From Jackrogersella multiformis (Eukaryota > Ascomycota > Sordariomycetes > Xylariales > Hypoxylaceae), in NCBI GenBank assembly GCA_902806575.1, contig CADCXD010000002.1, positions 434,001-498,000 of the forward strand: a stretch of 64,000 nt of DNA. The letters run 5' to 3'. Made by a program: the position numbers and the translations under genes. Under the pieces are notes generated by a model, which searched no databases, had not been told where the DNA came from, and worked only from the letters and a program-made list of their open reading frames with translations. This document shows, in pieces, positions 46,109 through 55,791 of this stretch. Positions within the stretch are counted from its first letter, which is position 1. Each line of letters starts with the position of its first letter.

Positions 46109-46930
46109 ATGACGCCTAAAACAAACAGCAACGTTCAACTTTTGGCAACGCTTGTCGATTCTAACGACGAGGAAGAGAGCGAATACCGCTTTCTGGTCGA
46201 CGAGAAGCATGTCAAGTATGTCACCGTCGACCCGGGTGTTTTGCCAAAGAACGATCGGACCTTTGCGCCAGTATTAATTGCGATGCTGCCTCCCTTCCCT
46301 CCCGGTGATTGGAACGAGGGTCACATCTCCAAGGACCTACTTACTGGACTCCCGGTCTTCTCTCGCAATACGAATGGCGACCTCCCCGGAATCAAAAACA
46401 TCTGGCACCACACACAGATCGACCACTTGGAGCTAAAGAAGCTCGACCGAGTTCGTCAGAACATTCACCAGGTCACACACCCACTTTTCGACCGTCCGGT
46501 ACTCGTCAAGTTTGCCGAGTTCCCCTGGCAGATACCGTACCTTGAGGCTGAAACAACTGCGTATGAATGGATTGATGGCAAAGGAATTGGTCCCGAGTTC
46601 CTCGGCCACATCACGGAGGCCGGTAGAGTTATCGGCTTCGTCATGGAAAACATAGTCGGCGCGAGGACGGCGGAATCTGGAGACCTGGCGGCCTGCCAAG
46701 GCATTCTGTTGAAGCTACATTCTATGGGCATAAAACATGGCGATATCAATAAACACAATTTCCTTGTGCAAAACGGGAAGGTGGTTCTTGTCGACTTTGA
46801 GACGGCGCAGAGGTGTAGTGAAAGGGAGGAGCTTGAGTCAGAGTATCGACACCTGGAGCACTCGTTGAGTGATCCTTCATACAGAGGTGGTGCGGGAAGT
46901 CCTGTGGTAAGCGAGCATCTTCCTGGCTAA
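46109..46930 (+). CDS. protein-kinase-like fold protein
   Basis: This intron-free frame starts at ATG 46109 (an upstream in-frame TTG is ignored) and encodes 273 residues. The N-terminal 90 residues are unassigned (EYRFLVDEKHVKYVTVDPGV). The C-terminal part looks like a small kinase of the aminoglycoside-phosphotransferase/RIO-like type. It has VLVKFAEFPWQIPYLEAETT (a Lys and Glu as in the ATP-binding lobe), a hinge-like FVMENIVG, the catalytic-loop string HGDINKHNFLV with Asp and Asn in place, and VLVDFETA where kinases have DFG or D-x-D. The DFE variant still retains the metal-binding Asp. Fungal genomes carry many such orphan kinases. Substrate is unknown and it may not phosphorylate proteins. 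Confidence 0.75.
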   Translation: MTPKTNSNVQLLATLVDSNDEEESEYRFLVDEKHVKYVTVDPGVLPKNDRTFAPVLIAMLPPFPPGDWNEGHISKDLLTGLPVFSRNTNGDLPGIKNIWHHTQIDHLELKKLDRVRQNIHQVTHPLFDRPVLVKFAEFPWQIPYLEAETTAYEWIDGKGIGPEFLGHITEAGRVIGFVMENIVGARTAESGDLAACQGILLKLHSMGIKHGDINKHNFLVQNGKVVLVDFETAQRCSEREELESEYRHLEHSLSDPSYRGGAGSPVVSEHLPG

Positions 46931-47538
46931 CAGCCACTAGAAACTCCGTGCCTGTCGAGAACGATTTAAATGATGCGAAGGCCTTTAGATATATCCAAAA
47001 AGTTTAATATGTTTAAACAATAAACATGGACATTAACGTAATTTAAGTAAAGCTTGAATGATTTATTTTAATAATATATTACGTTGTTAAACTGGGTTAT
47101 GAAGTTCCAAGGTTCTTAGAATACTTCAGGCTGATGCTATCGATATTAATTTGGCTGACTATCACGGCGATACACCACTGTTCAATGCAAATCGGAGGGG
47201 AAATGTAGAAGTGCAGGTGCAGGTGCAGCAGAGGGGTGGTGGAAGAAATTACCTAACACAGATCACAATTGAGTTACAAATTACTTATCTAGATACATAT
47301 TTCGTTAGATTAGATAGATAATTCTTATAAGCAGTATTACTCAGTTAATATAATGTGCATATGCGAGAGCTCTAATGGGGATATTTAGGTACCTAGGTAC
47401 ATATCCATATTTTCCTTATCGATAGATAGTGTCCCTCCTTGGAATTTTTATCACTACAACTGGGAACTGGGAACTTTTTCTTCCAATCGCAAATACTTCG
47501 TAATTCATTACAATGCGAATTCACCATCACATTTCAAG
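46931..47538. other. intergenic spacer upstream of PUS1
   Basis: 608 bases, AT-rich, with a short GTGCAGGTGCAGGTGCAG direct repeat at about 47211-47228 and a GGTACCTAGGTAC palindrome near 47389. The last 40 bases (CACCATCACATTTCAAG) form the likely leader. Confidence 0.5.
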
Positions 47539-49636
47539 ATGGTGGCCAACGACAACAATATGCGCAACGCGCAAGCCGATAATATCCCACAGCCTACTGT
47601 ACCCAAAGATAGCACATCCAACACGAATACAGAGTCGACGGCAGATTCAGACGTTGCGGGGCCAAACCGTCGAGATGACCGAAACAAGCACTCGAATAAA
47701 CAGCTTAACTCCAATGGTCGACGAAAAGGTCAGGATACCAAACGCAAGGGTCAGGGGCAAGAGAGTAGGGACAAGTAAGTTTAAAGAAACTCATATTTCC
47801 AATCTTTTCTAAGGTCTTAAGCCAATACATGCTAACCAGCCAAAAGCCGTCCGCCTACAGATAGACGCGAGCGCAATGAGAAGGAATGGCAACAGCGAAA
47901 GCGTAGGAGGCTAGATGAGAATGGAAATGCTACCAAATCTACCGAATCCAGTTACATGAGCATACAGTTTCCCGAAGAAGAGATCGCCGCCGAGGGACGC
48001 AAACCCAAGCGCAAGGTCGCCGTCATGATTGGATATTCTGGCACGGGATACCATGGTCTGCAAATCAATCACAAGGAGAAGACGATCGAGGGCGACATAT
48101 TCGCTGCGCTTGTTGCGGCAAACGCTATATCGAAGGCCAATGCTGACGACCCCAGGAAGTCGAGCTTCGTGCGATGCGCAAGGACCGATAAGGGTGTCCA
48201 TGCCGCGGGGAACATGATATCCCTTAAACTAATCATCGAGGATACGGATATAGTGAAGAAGATCAACGATAATCTGCCACCGCAAATCCGCGTATGGGGT
48301 ATTCAACGGACAAACAATGCCTTCAGCTGTTACCAATCTTGCGACTCGAGATGGTACGAGTACTTGATGCCGAGTTATTGCTTGCTACCTCCTCATCCTG
48401 AGAGCTACCTAGGCAAGAAGGTCCTAGAATCTGTCAAGGAGCATGGTCTAGAAGAAGAACACACGAAGAGACTAGGCGAAGTCAAAGACTACTGGGAGGA
48501 GGTGCAGAAGAATGATATCCAACCCATCTTGGACAGCTTGGATCCTAATGTCAAGGAGACCGTCATGCGGCGCATAACTGTAGCGGACGACACATCTAAT
48601 GGGTTAGATTCTACAGGCGACATAGTGATTCCCGAAACCACCAACGAGAACTCTGCGGATAACTCGCCCGAGACTAAGGAAGAAGCCTCCGAGAGCAAAC
48701 CAGAAGACGAGTTAACAGGAGATGAATCGAGCGTCATGGCAGAGCTAGCCTCAACGCCCGTAGACACCACAACTACTCAAACTGAAGAGTTGGAAGAGTC
48801 GGAAGAGTCGGAAATCACGAAAGCTAAAGAGATGCACCCCGTAGACCGCGCTCTGAGAAAGATCAAGACAGCCTATGTGACGGCCAAGCGACGCTACCGA
48901 GTCGCGCCAGAGAGGATATCCCAGCTTCAACAAGCGCTAGACCGATACACGGGTACCAATAACTTCCACAACTACACTATTCGGAAAACTCATTCGGACC
49001 CCTCGTCAAAGCGGACTATTCGATCATTTATTGTAAATCCGGAACCTATCCAGATCAATGACACGCAGTGGCTTTCTCTGAAGGTTCACGGGCAGTCCTT
49101 CATGATGCATCAAATTCGCAAGATGGTCGGCATGGCAGTCCTCATCACCCGGTGCGCTACGCCCTATTCTCGTATCAATGAGAGCTACAAATCTACTTCA
49201 ATCAGCATTCCTAAAGCGCCCAGTCTCGGCCTGCTGCTGGAAAGACCCGTGTTTGAGACATATAACAGGCGTGCTAGAGACCAGTACAATTTACCGGAAC
49301 TCGACTTTGGCAACTACGAGAAGGAGATCCGTGAGTTCAAGGACTCGCAGATTTATCGTCACATCTTCGAGTTGGAAGAAAAGGAGAATTCGTAAGTCAT
49401 TCCATGCGTCGACTCTTAGTGCGAGGATGTGAGTACGGCATATATTAATGTATTGCAGGTTCCACACGTTCTTCCACCAGATCGATAACTACAAGCTGGG
49501 GTATTTCCTCTGGGTAACAGCCGGAGGCATAGACGTAGCGCAGACGAGAACAGGACCCATGGAGGCTATACCCAAGGAGCTGGAAGAAGAGCTGGGAGAC
49601 GGAGAGGAGGAGGATCCGGAAGGAGAGGAGGGCTAG
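47539..49636 (+). CDS. pus1: tRNA pseudouridine synthase PUS1
   Basis: This enzyme converts specific uridines to pseudouridine in tRNAs and other RNAs in the nucleus. Exons are 47539-47774, 47847-49391 and 49459-49636, giving about 652 residues. The N-terminus is polar and basic (RRDDRNKHSNKQLNSNGRRK, RDNRPPTDRRERNEK). The TruA-type core begins at KVAVMIGYSGTGYHGLQIN, and the catalytic aspartate is D193 in CARTDKGVHAAGN. FHNYTIRK, LKVHGQSFMMHQIRKMVGMA and the C-terminal FHTFFHQIDNYKLGYFL are also typical. A long acidic low-complexity insert (about 290-360) splits the core, as in other fungal PUS1. The first intron uses an AAG acceptor (CCAAAAG), since the CAG five bases earlier would break the frame. 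An overlapping ATG at 47513 gives a much less plausible N-terminus. Confidence 0.92.
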
Positions 49637-50175
49637 ATGTCTCAACTTCCCATACGGCTTTAGCTCCATGTCACCTTAGAATCGGCGCGATGCTTTAGGG
49701 TTTGCCTGGAACGCGTAAATACTTACATGGTAGAAGCACAGATCCAGAGGAAAATAAAATGGGTTTCATAGAACTCGGAAAAGTTGATGAATTGATTCGT
49801 CGGCACTCGGCAACTTTAGCTAATTAATCAGCCAATAGAAGGCGTAGGTATCCTCGAGCGTCGATCCTTAGCAGGCACATAGTCGTATTAACCGCCTCGT
49901 AGAAACCCGCCGACTCCGAGTCCACCGCGGAATGGATATCTCGAACTCCCCTAAGCTTCACTAGTCATCGTAGCAGAGCTCTGGACGCTATAATCATCAC
50001 CACCACCACCACTAGTCATCGTAGCAGTACTCTGGACACTAGAATCATCATCACCACCACCACCACCATCACCATCACCAGCAGCAGCTTCCGCAGTTCT
50101 ACCCACCGCGCCCCCCGCGGTCTGCGCACCACCGGTCTGCTGCTTCGTCTCCTGCTCGCGGGCTGACTTGTCATC
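49637..50175. other. convergent 3' spacer including open extension of MED22
   Basis: Lies between the 3' ends of PUS1 and MED22. The part 49951-50175 is an uninterrupted frame directly after and in frame with the MED22 stop on the minus strand (see findings). It includes CAT/CCA-rich low complexity and a direct repeat: CACTAGTCATCGTAGCAG occurs at 49959 and again at 50011. Confidence 0.6.
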
Positions 50176-50889
50176 CTAGGAAGCGGCATCCGCAGCGGTA
50201 GACGTGGCAGCAGCAGCAGCGCCTTGGGCGCGGGCCTGCGCGCGCAGGTGGACGGCCTGGTCGCGCATCTCGAGGACCTGGTCGTACAGGCGCGCGACGC
50301 CCTCGGCCTTGCGGTCGATCTCGGCCTCGCGCCCGTCGTCCTCGCCCGGCTGCCGCAGCGGCCCGCGGATCCAGAGCGCCTTGATCTCCCGGTTGATGGC
50401 GAGGAGCCCTTCGACTTCCGAGATCTGGGTTGGTGGAGGGGTGCGGTTAGTGGGGTGGGTGGACAGGAAGATGGGTGGATGGGTACGTGCACGAGAAGAG
50501 AAGAGAAGAGGAAAAGAAGGTATGGGAAGAGGATAGATACGTACCAGGGCTGCGCACTCGGTCTCCATGGTCATGCGGTTGAGCGCCGCGTGCTCGATGA
50601 CGTTGCCGGACTCGGGCAGGGGCGCCGTGGCGGCCATGATGACATTGCGGAAGCGCGTCAGGATCTGCGCGATGGTGCGGTTGTGGCGGTCTAGAATGGT
50701 GCCGCGGTCAGCTTCTTCTTCTTCATCTGCGGTAGACTTTACTGCCTCGTCGTCCGAGTCGTCACTATCCGAGTCGCTGTCCGAGTCACTGTCTGACTCG
50801 GTGGCATCCTCGGTTGAACTCATGGTCGCGTAACGGAGGTCGCGGGTTATATAGGCGATGTCTTCGTCTAAACGTAAAGGGAAAGTCAT
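50176..50889 (-). CDS. med22: Mediator complex subunit 22 (SURF5/SRB6 family)
   Basis: MED22 is a head-module subunit of the Mediator coactivator, which links gene activators to RNA polymerase II in the nucleus. Exons are 50889-50545 and 50424-50176, giving about 197 residues. The intron uses a GTACGT donor and AACCCAG acceptor and joins ECAAL to ISEVEGLL in frame. The helical core includes LDRHNRTIAQILTRFRNVIM, NRMTMETECAALISEVEGLL, and NREIKALWIRGPLRQPGEDD. The N-terminus has a repeated Asp/Ser run (DSDSDSDSDSDDSDDE), which is unusual. The start could be MTFPLRLDED (50889) or MSSTEDATES (50823); the latter has a good ATG context. The stop at 50178-50176 is TAG, and the frame then stays open for 74 codons, so the true C-terminus could be longer through splicing. 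Confidence 0.82.
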   Translation of the reverse strand: MTFPLRLDEDIAYITRDLRYATMSSTEDATESDSDSDSDSDSDDSDDEAVKSTADEEEEADRGTILDRHNRTIAQILTRFRNVIMAATAPLPESGNVIEHAALNRMTMETECAALVRIYPLPIPSFPLLFSSRARTHPPIFLSTHPTNRTPPPTQISEVEGLLAINREIKALWIRGPLRQPGEDDGREAEIDRKAEGVARLYDQVLEMRDQAVHLRAQARAQGAAAAATSTAADAAS

Positions 50890-52151
50890 GATGTTTGGAT
50901 GTTGGGTGTGGAGATGAAATAGCTGGTATCGCGTAGATGTTGAGGGTTGATATTGATGATGATGATGATAGTAGAAGTAAATTCATGAAAGGGTAAGAGT
51001 GAAAGAGGAGAGATTCAATGCTTAAATGGACCTGCTTCGCAAAACAGAGCTCTTGGTGTACCAGGGTTTCCTTAGAAACTAGAAGGGTCCAAGGCGATCA
51101 TAGTCACCGAGGAAGTGTTCGATACGACAACAGTCTCAGTCGATGTTAAAGCCATAGCGAATCCCAGGGTGCGTCATACGAAGTTCTGGCCTGGTCTTCG
51201 ACTTCGCTTATCTCTAAATACCCTATGCTAGCTGCGTTCTCCTATTTCACGACGCACCCACGGATGCTCCCTCCTTAACCTACGCATACCATGACTGGGG
51301 ACTAAGTTGACGGCAACATAGCTTCCATCCATCGGCTCGGGGAAATATGTGTCGCGAAAATCATATGAATGGATTTAAAAGCAAAAAAGGCAAGTGAATG
51401 GATTTACCTAATATATTAGAATTTCTATTCATCTTGTCTTGTGAGTGCCTCGAGGCTTTGCGATAGGAGAACTATTAATAGTATAAATTGGAGTATTAGA
51501 TGTGTAAGTAATGTGAAGAGATTTGAATCAGCAAGAGGTTTTCGAGGTTTTCGGCGTGAATTTATAATTGAAAGATCGGATTAAAGACATTGGTTGAATA
51601 TATTTTAACGTCTAACGCCTCCCACAGAGACGCGGCGTCTTGTGTTTTGCTAATAATTAGATATGTTCTTATGTATGATATAAGGAAAAGAAAAGTGGAG
51701 TTGTTTGCTCAGGGCATTTTCACAAGTACCTAGAAGTTAATTGCAGTCGCTGCTATCACGTGACTGTCATCCATCGGTTCCAGCTCGATTACCTACTTAG
51801 TTACATTGCATATATACCTAGGTACATATCCGATATCTCGTACTTGGTACAAGCATCCCCCTTTTCTAAATGGGTGTAGGGGGGCTAAGCACACCACAAA
51901 AGCAAAATGAAGTTATTAAAACAACATAAAGTTAAGATACGGGGCAGATCTTATCCTGCCGCGTCTTCTACTTCATTCATTCAATGAATATATACCTCGT
52001 TTGCTCATAAGACTTATCTAACTGACCACTTCTCATAGATAAAGAGTCGGTGATTGATACCGTTTGATACAAACAATCTCTCAAAGATTTCGAGTCCAAT
52101 CTTTACACCTCTTAATAAACAGTATAAACCTGATTATAGCTATTATTCCAA
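50890..52151. other. intergenic spacer
   Basis: About 1.26 kb between the MED22 start and the metacaspase 3' end, both on the minus strand. The left 150 bases contain a GATGATGATGATGATAG microsatellite (50957-50973) and are the likely MED22 promoter region. A CCTAGGTA copy lies near 51817. No gene is supported. Confidence 0.5.
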
Positions 52152-53404
52152 TTAGCAATGCTGCAACGTTGGGACAGAACCCGATATGGGTTTACTTACA
52201 ACCAAGACCTGGTCTAAATCGGATCTACGGCCACAGCTCAGCTGCGGGATTTGGGAATACTTCTGCGCAAGTTCCTCCCTAGTGTTCTGAAGAATCTACA
52301 AAACAATCAGCAATAGATTGCCTAAAGACGGGGCCTAGAACGCACGTTGATATAAGACTGCTCTGGATATTCCTTCATACTCCTGATGAATGCCCATGAC
52401 ATCGCCCCAGTCGGCATGCCGGCAATCGACGTATCCGCAGACGTCTGGTTGTCCGCGCACCCCGAAAACATCCAGACGTCTTTGTCCTCGGTTTCCCAGT
52501 GCTCCTCGAACTGTTCGGGCGCGAGTCCGTCCTCGTCAACATCTTCACCCCGACGATGGTGCAGCCCGTTGAAGAAGTCTGTCGCACCGCCAAGCAGCAT
52601 CTTGGCGTCGTTTAGTTTCGACGCGGAGAAACCGCCTTCGAAGAGCCCCTCCGCCGCGCGAATCAGGCCGATGCCCTGCTTAATCGTGTCGACCATGTTG
52701 ACATTGCCATCTTCATCCGGGCGGTAGACGTAAGGCAACTCGCATGCAGAACCGGAGTGGCAGCAGTCAAATAAGATGGTAAGACGGCACTCGGGATTCA
52801 TCGGTGAGACAATAGCTCGATGTAGCTACTCGGTGATCTAGGTTAGCCTCAAACCCAGGAGACGCAGTGCGATAGATTAAATATGTAGGTATGAGCTCAC
52901 TATCTCGCTCGTGACCTGCCCATTCTCAGCGAAGTCGACGGGACATATCGTATCGTCAAACCTATCCTAAATCAGGAATCGAAGCTGCTAATACGTCTTT
53001 CTACTCCAGCCTACTCACCCTGATGGTCGGTCCCCACTATCATTTCTGACCTGACCTGAGCAGGTGGATTAGCTTCACATACACAAATCTCATCATACTA
53101 TTGCCTATGACGGTAACTACTAACCTCCATGGCCAGAGTAACTCAGCCAGACGATGTCGCCAGGCTGATTTCGGGTTACTAGCCAGTTAATGGCAGCCAT
53201 GATATTGGCTCCCGTCGGATAAAACGGAGTCCCCTCGTTTTCAGGGATATCCGACATCATGACCATGTCGTGACTGCTCGGAGAAAAGCCTCGCTCCTCG
53301 ACGAGGAAGTTGCGAATATTCTCAGAATCGTTGATGCAGCCGTTCAACTCATGGTCGGTACCGAAGTAGTTGATGCCAATAAGGAGCGCTTTCCTACGGG
53401 TCAT
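52152..53404 (-). CDS. metacaspase-like cysteine protease (caspase p20 fold)
   Basis: Exons are 53404-53125, 53055-53019, 52961-52901, 52825-52346 and 52295-52152, giving about 333 residues. The catalytic dyad is His92 in SYSGHGGQV and Cys148 in LFDCCHSGSACELPYVY, as in fungal type I metacaspases. These are Ca2+-dependent Arg/Lys-specific proteases linked to stress and cell death. The protein starts directly at the p20 domain (KALLIGINYF) and lacks the Pro/Gln-rich prodomain. Small exons 2 and 3 rebuild GDRPSGFDDTICPVDFAENG, and exon 5 restores QNTREELAQKYSQIPQLS, a common C-terminal stretch. The ends of the last exon and the tail after QLSC are less certain. A TAG at the exon 4 boundary serves as its acceptor, so it is not a stop in the mRNA. 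Confidence 0.87.
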
Positions 53405-54292
53405 GATGACTTAGAAGTTAGTGGTCAATATCGAAACGTAATACGAATCACGTAGCAAGAATATGAGTTATAAATCGGAGTTGAGACACGAAAATGCCTC
53501 TTCCTTGAGGAGCAAAGTGTAGGTAAGGTTGTGTCGTGGTTCCGGGCCATATGCAGACCGGGCGGCCTCGATCACTTTATGGGTAACACTGCAGGCACCT
53601 AGGCTAGGGTACAGCAGGGCGTAGTGTACAGTGGGGTATTAGCATGATGCATGAGGTTTCGAGTTGACGAATCCCCCGCTTTACAGGCGATTGCAGGTAG
53701 GTATCTGATGCCTTGAACCCGCATCATTCACGATGATACTCGTTCACTACCTAATACAAATTAGACTAGGAATCCTCTAGGCAGAGATACCAAAAACATG
53801 CTAACTAACCACTAGACCGTATGAATTGACTAAATTCATTTTCACGATTTCATAAAGATGCCAATACGAACTGTACGTAGATGATGTTATTGCAGCCAAG
53901 CTCGAGCCTAGGTTAGGTCTTATATCAGCCGCTACGAAACGATTACATATCCTGCAATATGTTCACTCGACATAACCCATGAAGTTGGTATGAAGATATC
54001 AATGGGCGGACAATAGTAGCGTAATGGGTTTCTCAAAAATCTACCAAGATCGAAACGTGGGGGTAAGGATCGAGAGTAATGAAGCGCACGAGCCATAGCG
54101 CGATCTACATTTATTTACTTCACGACGCGATGATAGTCAAGGGGCGCGTTTCAATGACATCAGTGGCATTACTAACATCTGATCATCCTAGCCCTTATAA
54201 AGGTCTCCCATGAGCTGTTATTCACTGGTTCTTAAAGCAAACTACTTCACTGTATCACTGTCTTGACTCTTCAGTCGATTTCTAAAATAAAA
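53405..54292. other. divergent promoter spacer
   Basis: 888 bases between the divergent metacaspase and the nuclear-type protein gene. A TATAAAGG element lies at 54196-54203. The rest has no recognised content. Confidence 0.5.
54196..54203 (+). promoter_or_regulatory. TATA box for the gene at 54293
   Basis: TATAAAGG lies 97 bases upstream of the ATG at 54293. A leader rich in CACTG/CTTCAC follows. Assigned by position and sequence only. Confidence 0.45.
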
Positions 54293-55261
54293 ATGATCAC
54301 AGTCATCACGGAAGAGGTACTCGAAGCCGCCCGAGAGATGAACAGGAGAGATGCTCATCAGGCAGAGCAAATCCGCGACGAAGAAGACAAAGAGAATATC
54401 ACCGCAGACTTGCCTAACGACGACGACGACGATAAGATCTGGGGGAAATACGAAGGAATTGATGGCTTAAAAAGCATGGAGGGTCAACCTCTCAAGCTAA
54501 GCGGCTCCTGCTACTCGTATGGGCCCTATCCTCGCAATCGTCGCATCCTAGCGGACGTCGCGCTCGCCGCCGGCTGGAATGTTGAAAAGGCCAGAATTCT
54601 AGAGCACCGCTGCGTCAAGAAGAGCGCCGATCGTAGGAGTAAATTTCCGCACTCTTCGGTGGTTCTCTCGGACCCGAACCAGCCAAGGATGAAGAACGGC
54701 AGGCCCTACACTTTTCAGAACATCTCGTGGTCCGATCTCCGGGACTACATCGAGAGAGAAATGAAAGAGATGGACCCGGAAAAGTTGGCATTTGTCAAGG
54801 CCGCCGTCTTGGATCTGTATGAGACCAACTCCAAGACGGGCAAGAAAAAGCTCCCGGCGTACGCACGGGGAACGAAGCGCAAGAGCGAAGACGCCTTGCC
54901 CGTCTCTGATGCCGATGTAGAGCGCGCGCAGGAGGAGCTTGATAGAAACGAACGTCGTATCGAGGCGATGCGCATGGAATATCTGGATCGGAAATCATAT
55001 GTGCCACCGGACAAAGTCAAGTTGAGGATCAAAGCGTTCCTTAGATCTAGTGGTATGTCCGAAGAGGACCTCTGTAAGGCGATTGATGTAAAGGAAGACG
55101 AATTTGAGACATTCATGAGCGACAGGAAGAAGCGCACACAACAGGAAAGTAAAGTATTCCACAATGCACCCCCCTTCATCAGCGATCAGAACGAGGCAGG
55201 GAAGCCTGCGAAGAAAAGAAAGAGGGGTGTCGCAGATTCCGATGTCAGGTTGCCACGATAG
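54293..55261 (+). CDS. charged, probably nuclear protein with helical C-terminal domain
   Basis: This intron-free frame encodes 322 residues from ATG 54293 (context ATAAAAATGATC). An in-frame TTG ten codons earlier is not used here. The N-terminus is acidic (RDEEDKENITADLPNDDDDD). The middle has SGSCYSYGPYPRNRRILADV. Basic segments GTKRKSEDALP and KPAKKRKRGVADSD look like nuclear localisation signals. Residues about 245-305 (DKVKLRIKAFLRSSGMSEED, then LCKAIDVKEDEFETFMSDRK, and later FHNAPPF) resemble a short helical domain found in many uncharacterised fungal proteins with a K-I-x-x-F-x-x-S-G-x-M pattern, which I recall as a fungal DUF. No enzymatic motif is visible. Function unknown, and a DNA- or chromatin-associated role is only a guess from composition. 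Confidence 0.75.
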   Translation: MITVITEEVLEAAREMNRRDAHQAEQIRDEEDKENITADLPNDDDDDKIWGKYEGIDGLKSMEGQPLKLSGSCYSYGPYPRNRRILADVALAAGWNVEKARILEHRCVKKSADRRSKFPHSSVVLSDPNQPRMKNGRPYTFQNISWSDLRDYIEREMKEMDPEKLAFVKAAVLDLYETNSKTGKKKLPAYARGTKRKSEDALPVSDADVERAQEELDRNERRIEAMRMEYLDRKSYVPPDKVKLRIKAFLRSSGMSEEDLCKAIDVKEDEFETFMSDRKKRTQQESKVFHNAPPFISDQNEAGKPAKKRKRGVADSDVRLPR

Positions 55262-55791
55262 ATTGTCGGCTCATGTTGTTGGTGCTAATAGATTCACCCT
55301 CGTAGAGTATTCTATATTGTATTATTGCAAACATGGTGTTCGTAAGTACCAAGTCGGAAAAATGTATTGATCTCTTGGAGAAAAGCTTTGAGGCAAATCT
55401 AAAAAAAATTGTTATATTTTATAATAGACGCAGTCCTCAAACCAGAATGATTTTTGAAATGGATCGCCAGGTAGTATTTTCTTCTCGAGATATTAATAGT
55501 CCTAGAGTTTAGCTCATGATTTCTCGGTTAGTAGGAGACCACTGTGGCTGTGTGTGATGATACGTAGGCCTCGCTACTCCAATCAGATTCCTTTTTAGGT
55601 CTGGGGGGATATTGTCGATTCAGCTGAAGAACGTGTCATCATTTCTGATTTCTTCAGGAGGCTTACCTACTCGGTAGAGCTGGAGAGCTGGCTGAGGCAT
55701 TATATCTAGAAGCACCCTTCCACAAATTCAGTTAGCCAGTCTAATTTCCACCACGGCGCCTCCCTGCATTCACGGAGATCAATATTCTGTG
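55262..55791. other. intergenic spacer
   Basis: 530 bases, AT-rich, holding the 3' end of the upstream gene and the promoter of the regulator gene. No notable element seen. Confidence 0.5.

Noticed and set aside
47513..47812. Alternative upstream ATG and frame at the start of PUS1
   Set aside because: It would use the CAG acceptor, but the N-terminus it gives is implausible. The 47539 frame with an AAG acceptor yields the polar, basic leader expected.
50016..50492. 158-codon Arg/Ser-rich frame on the minus strand
   Set aside because: It is an out-of-frame shadow of MED22 exon 2 and its GC-rich extension.
52322..52345. Stop codon at 52324-52322 as the metacaspase end
   Set aside because: A GTGCGT donor at 52345 and a TTGTAG acceptor before 52295 restore a C-terminal stretch typical of the family, so the stop is likely intronic.
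52826..52831. In-frame TAG before LHRAIVSP in the metacaspase
   Set aside because: It works as the acceptor of the third intron, so it is removed from the mRNA.
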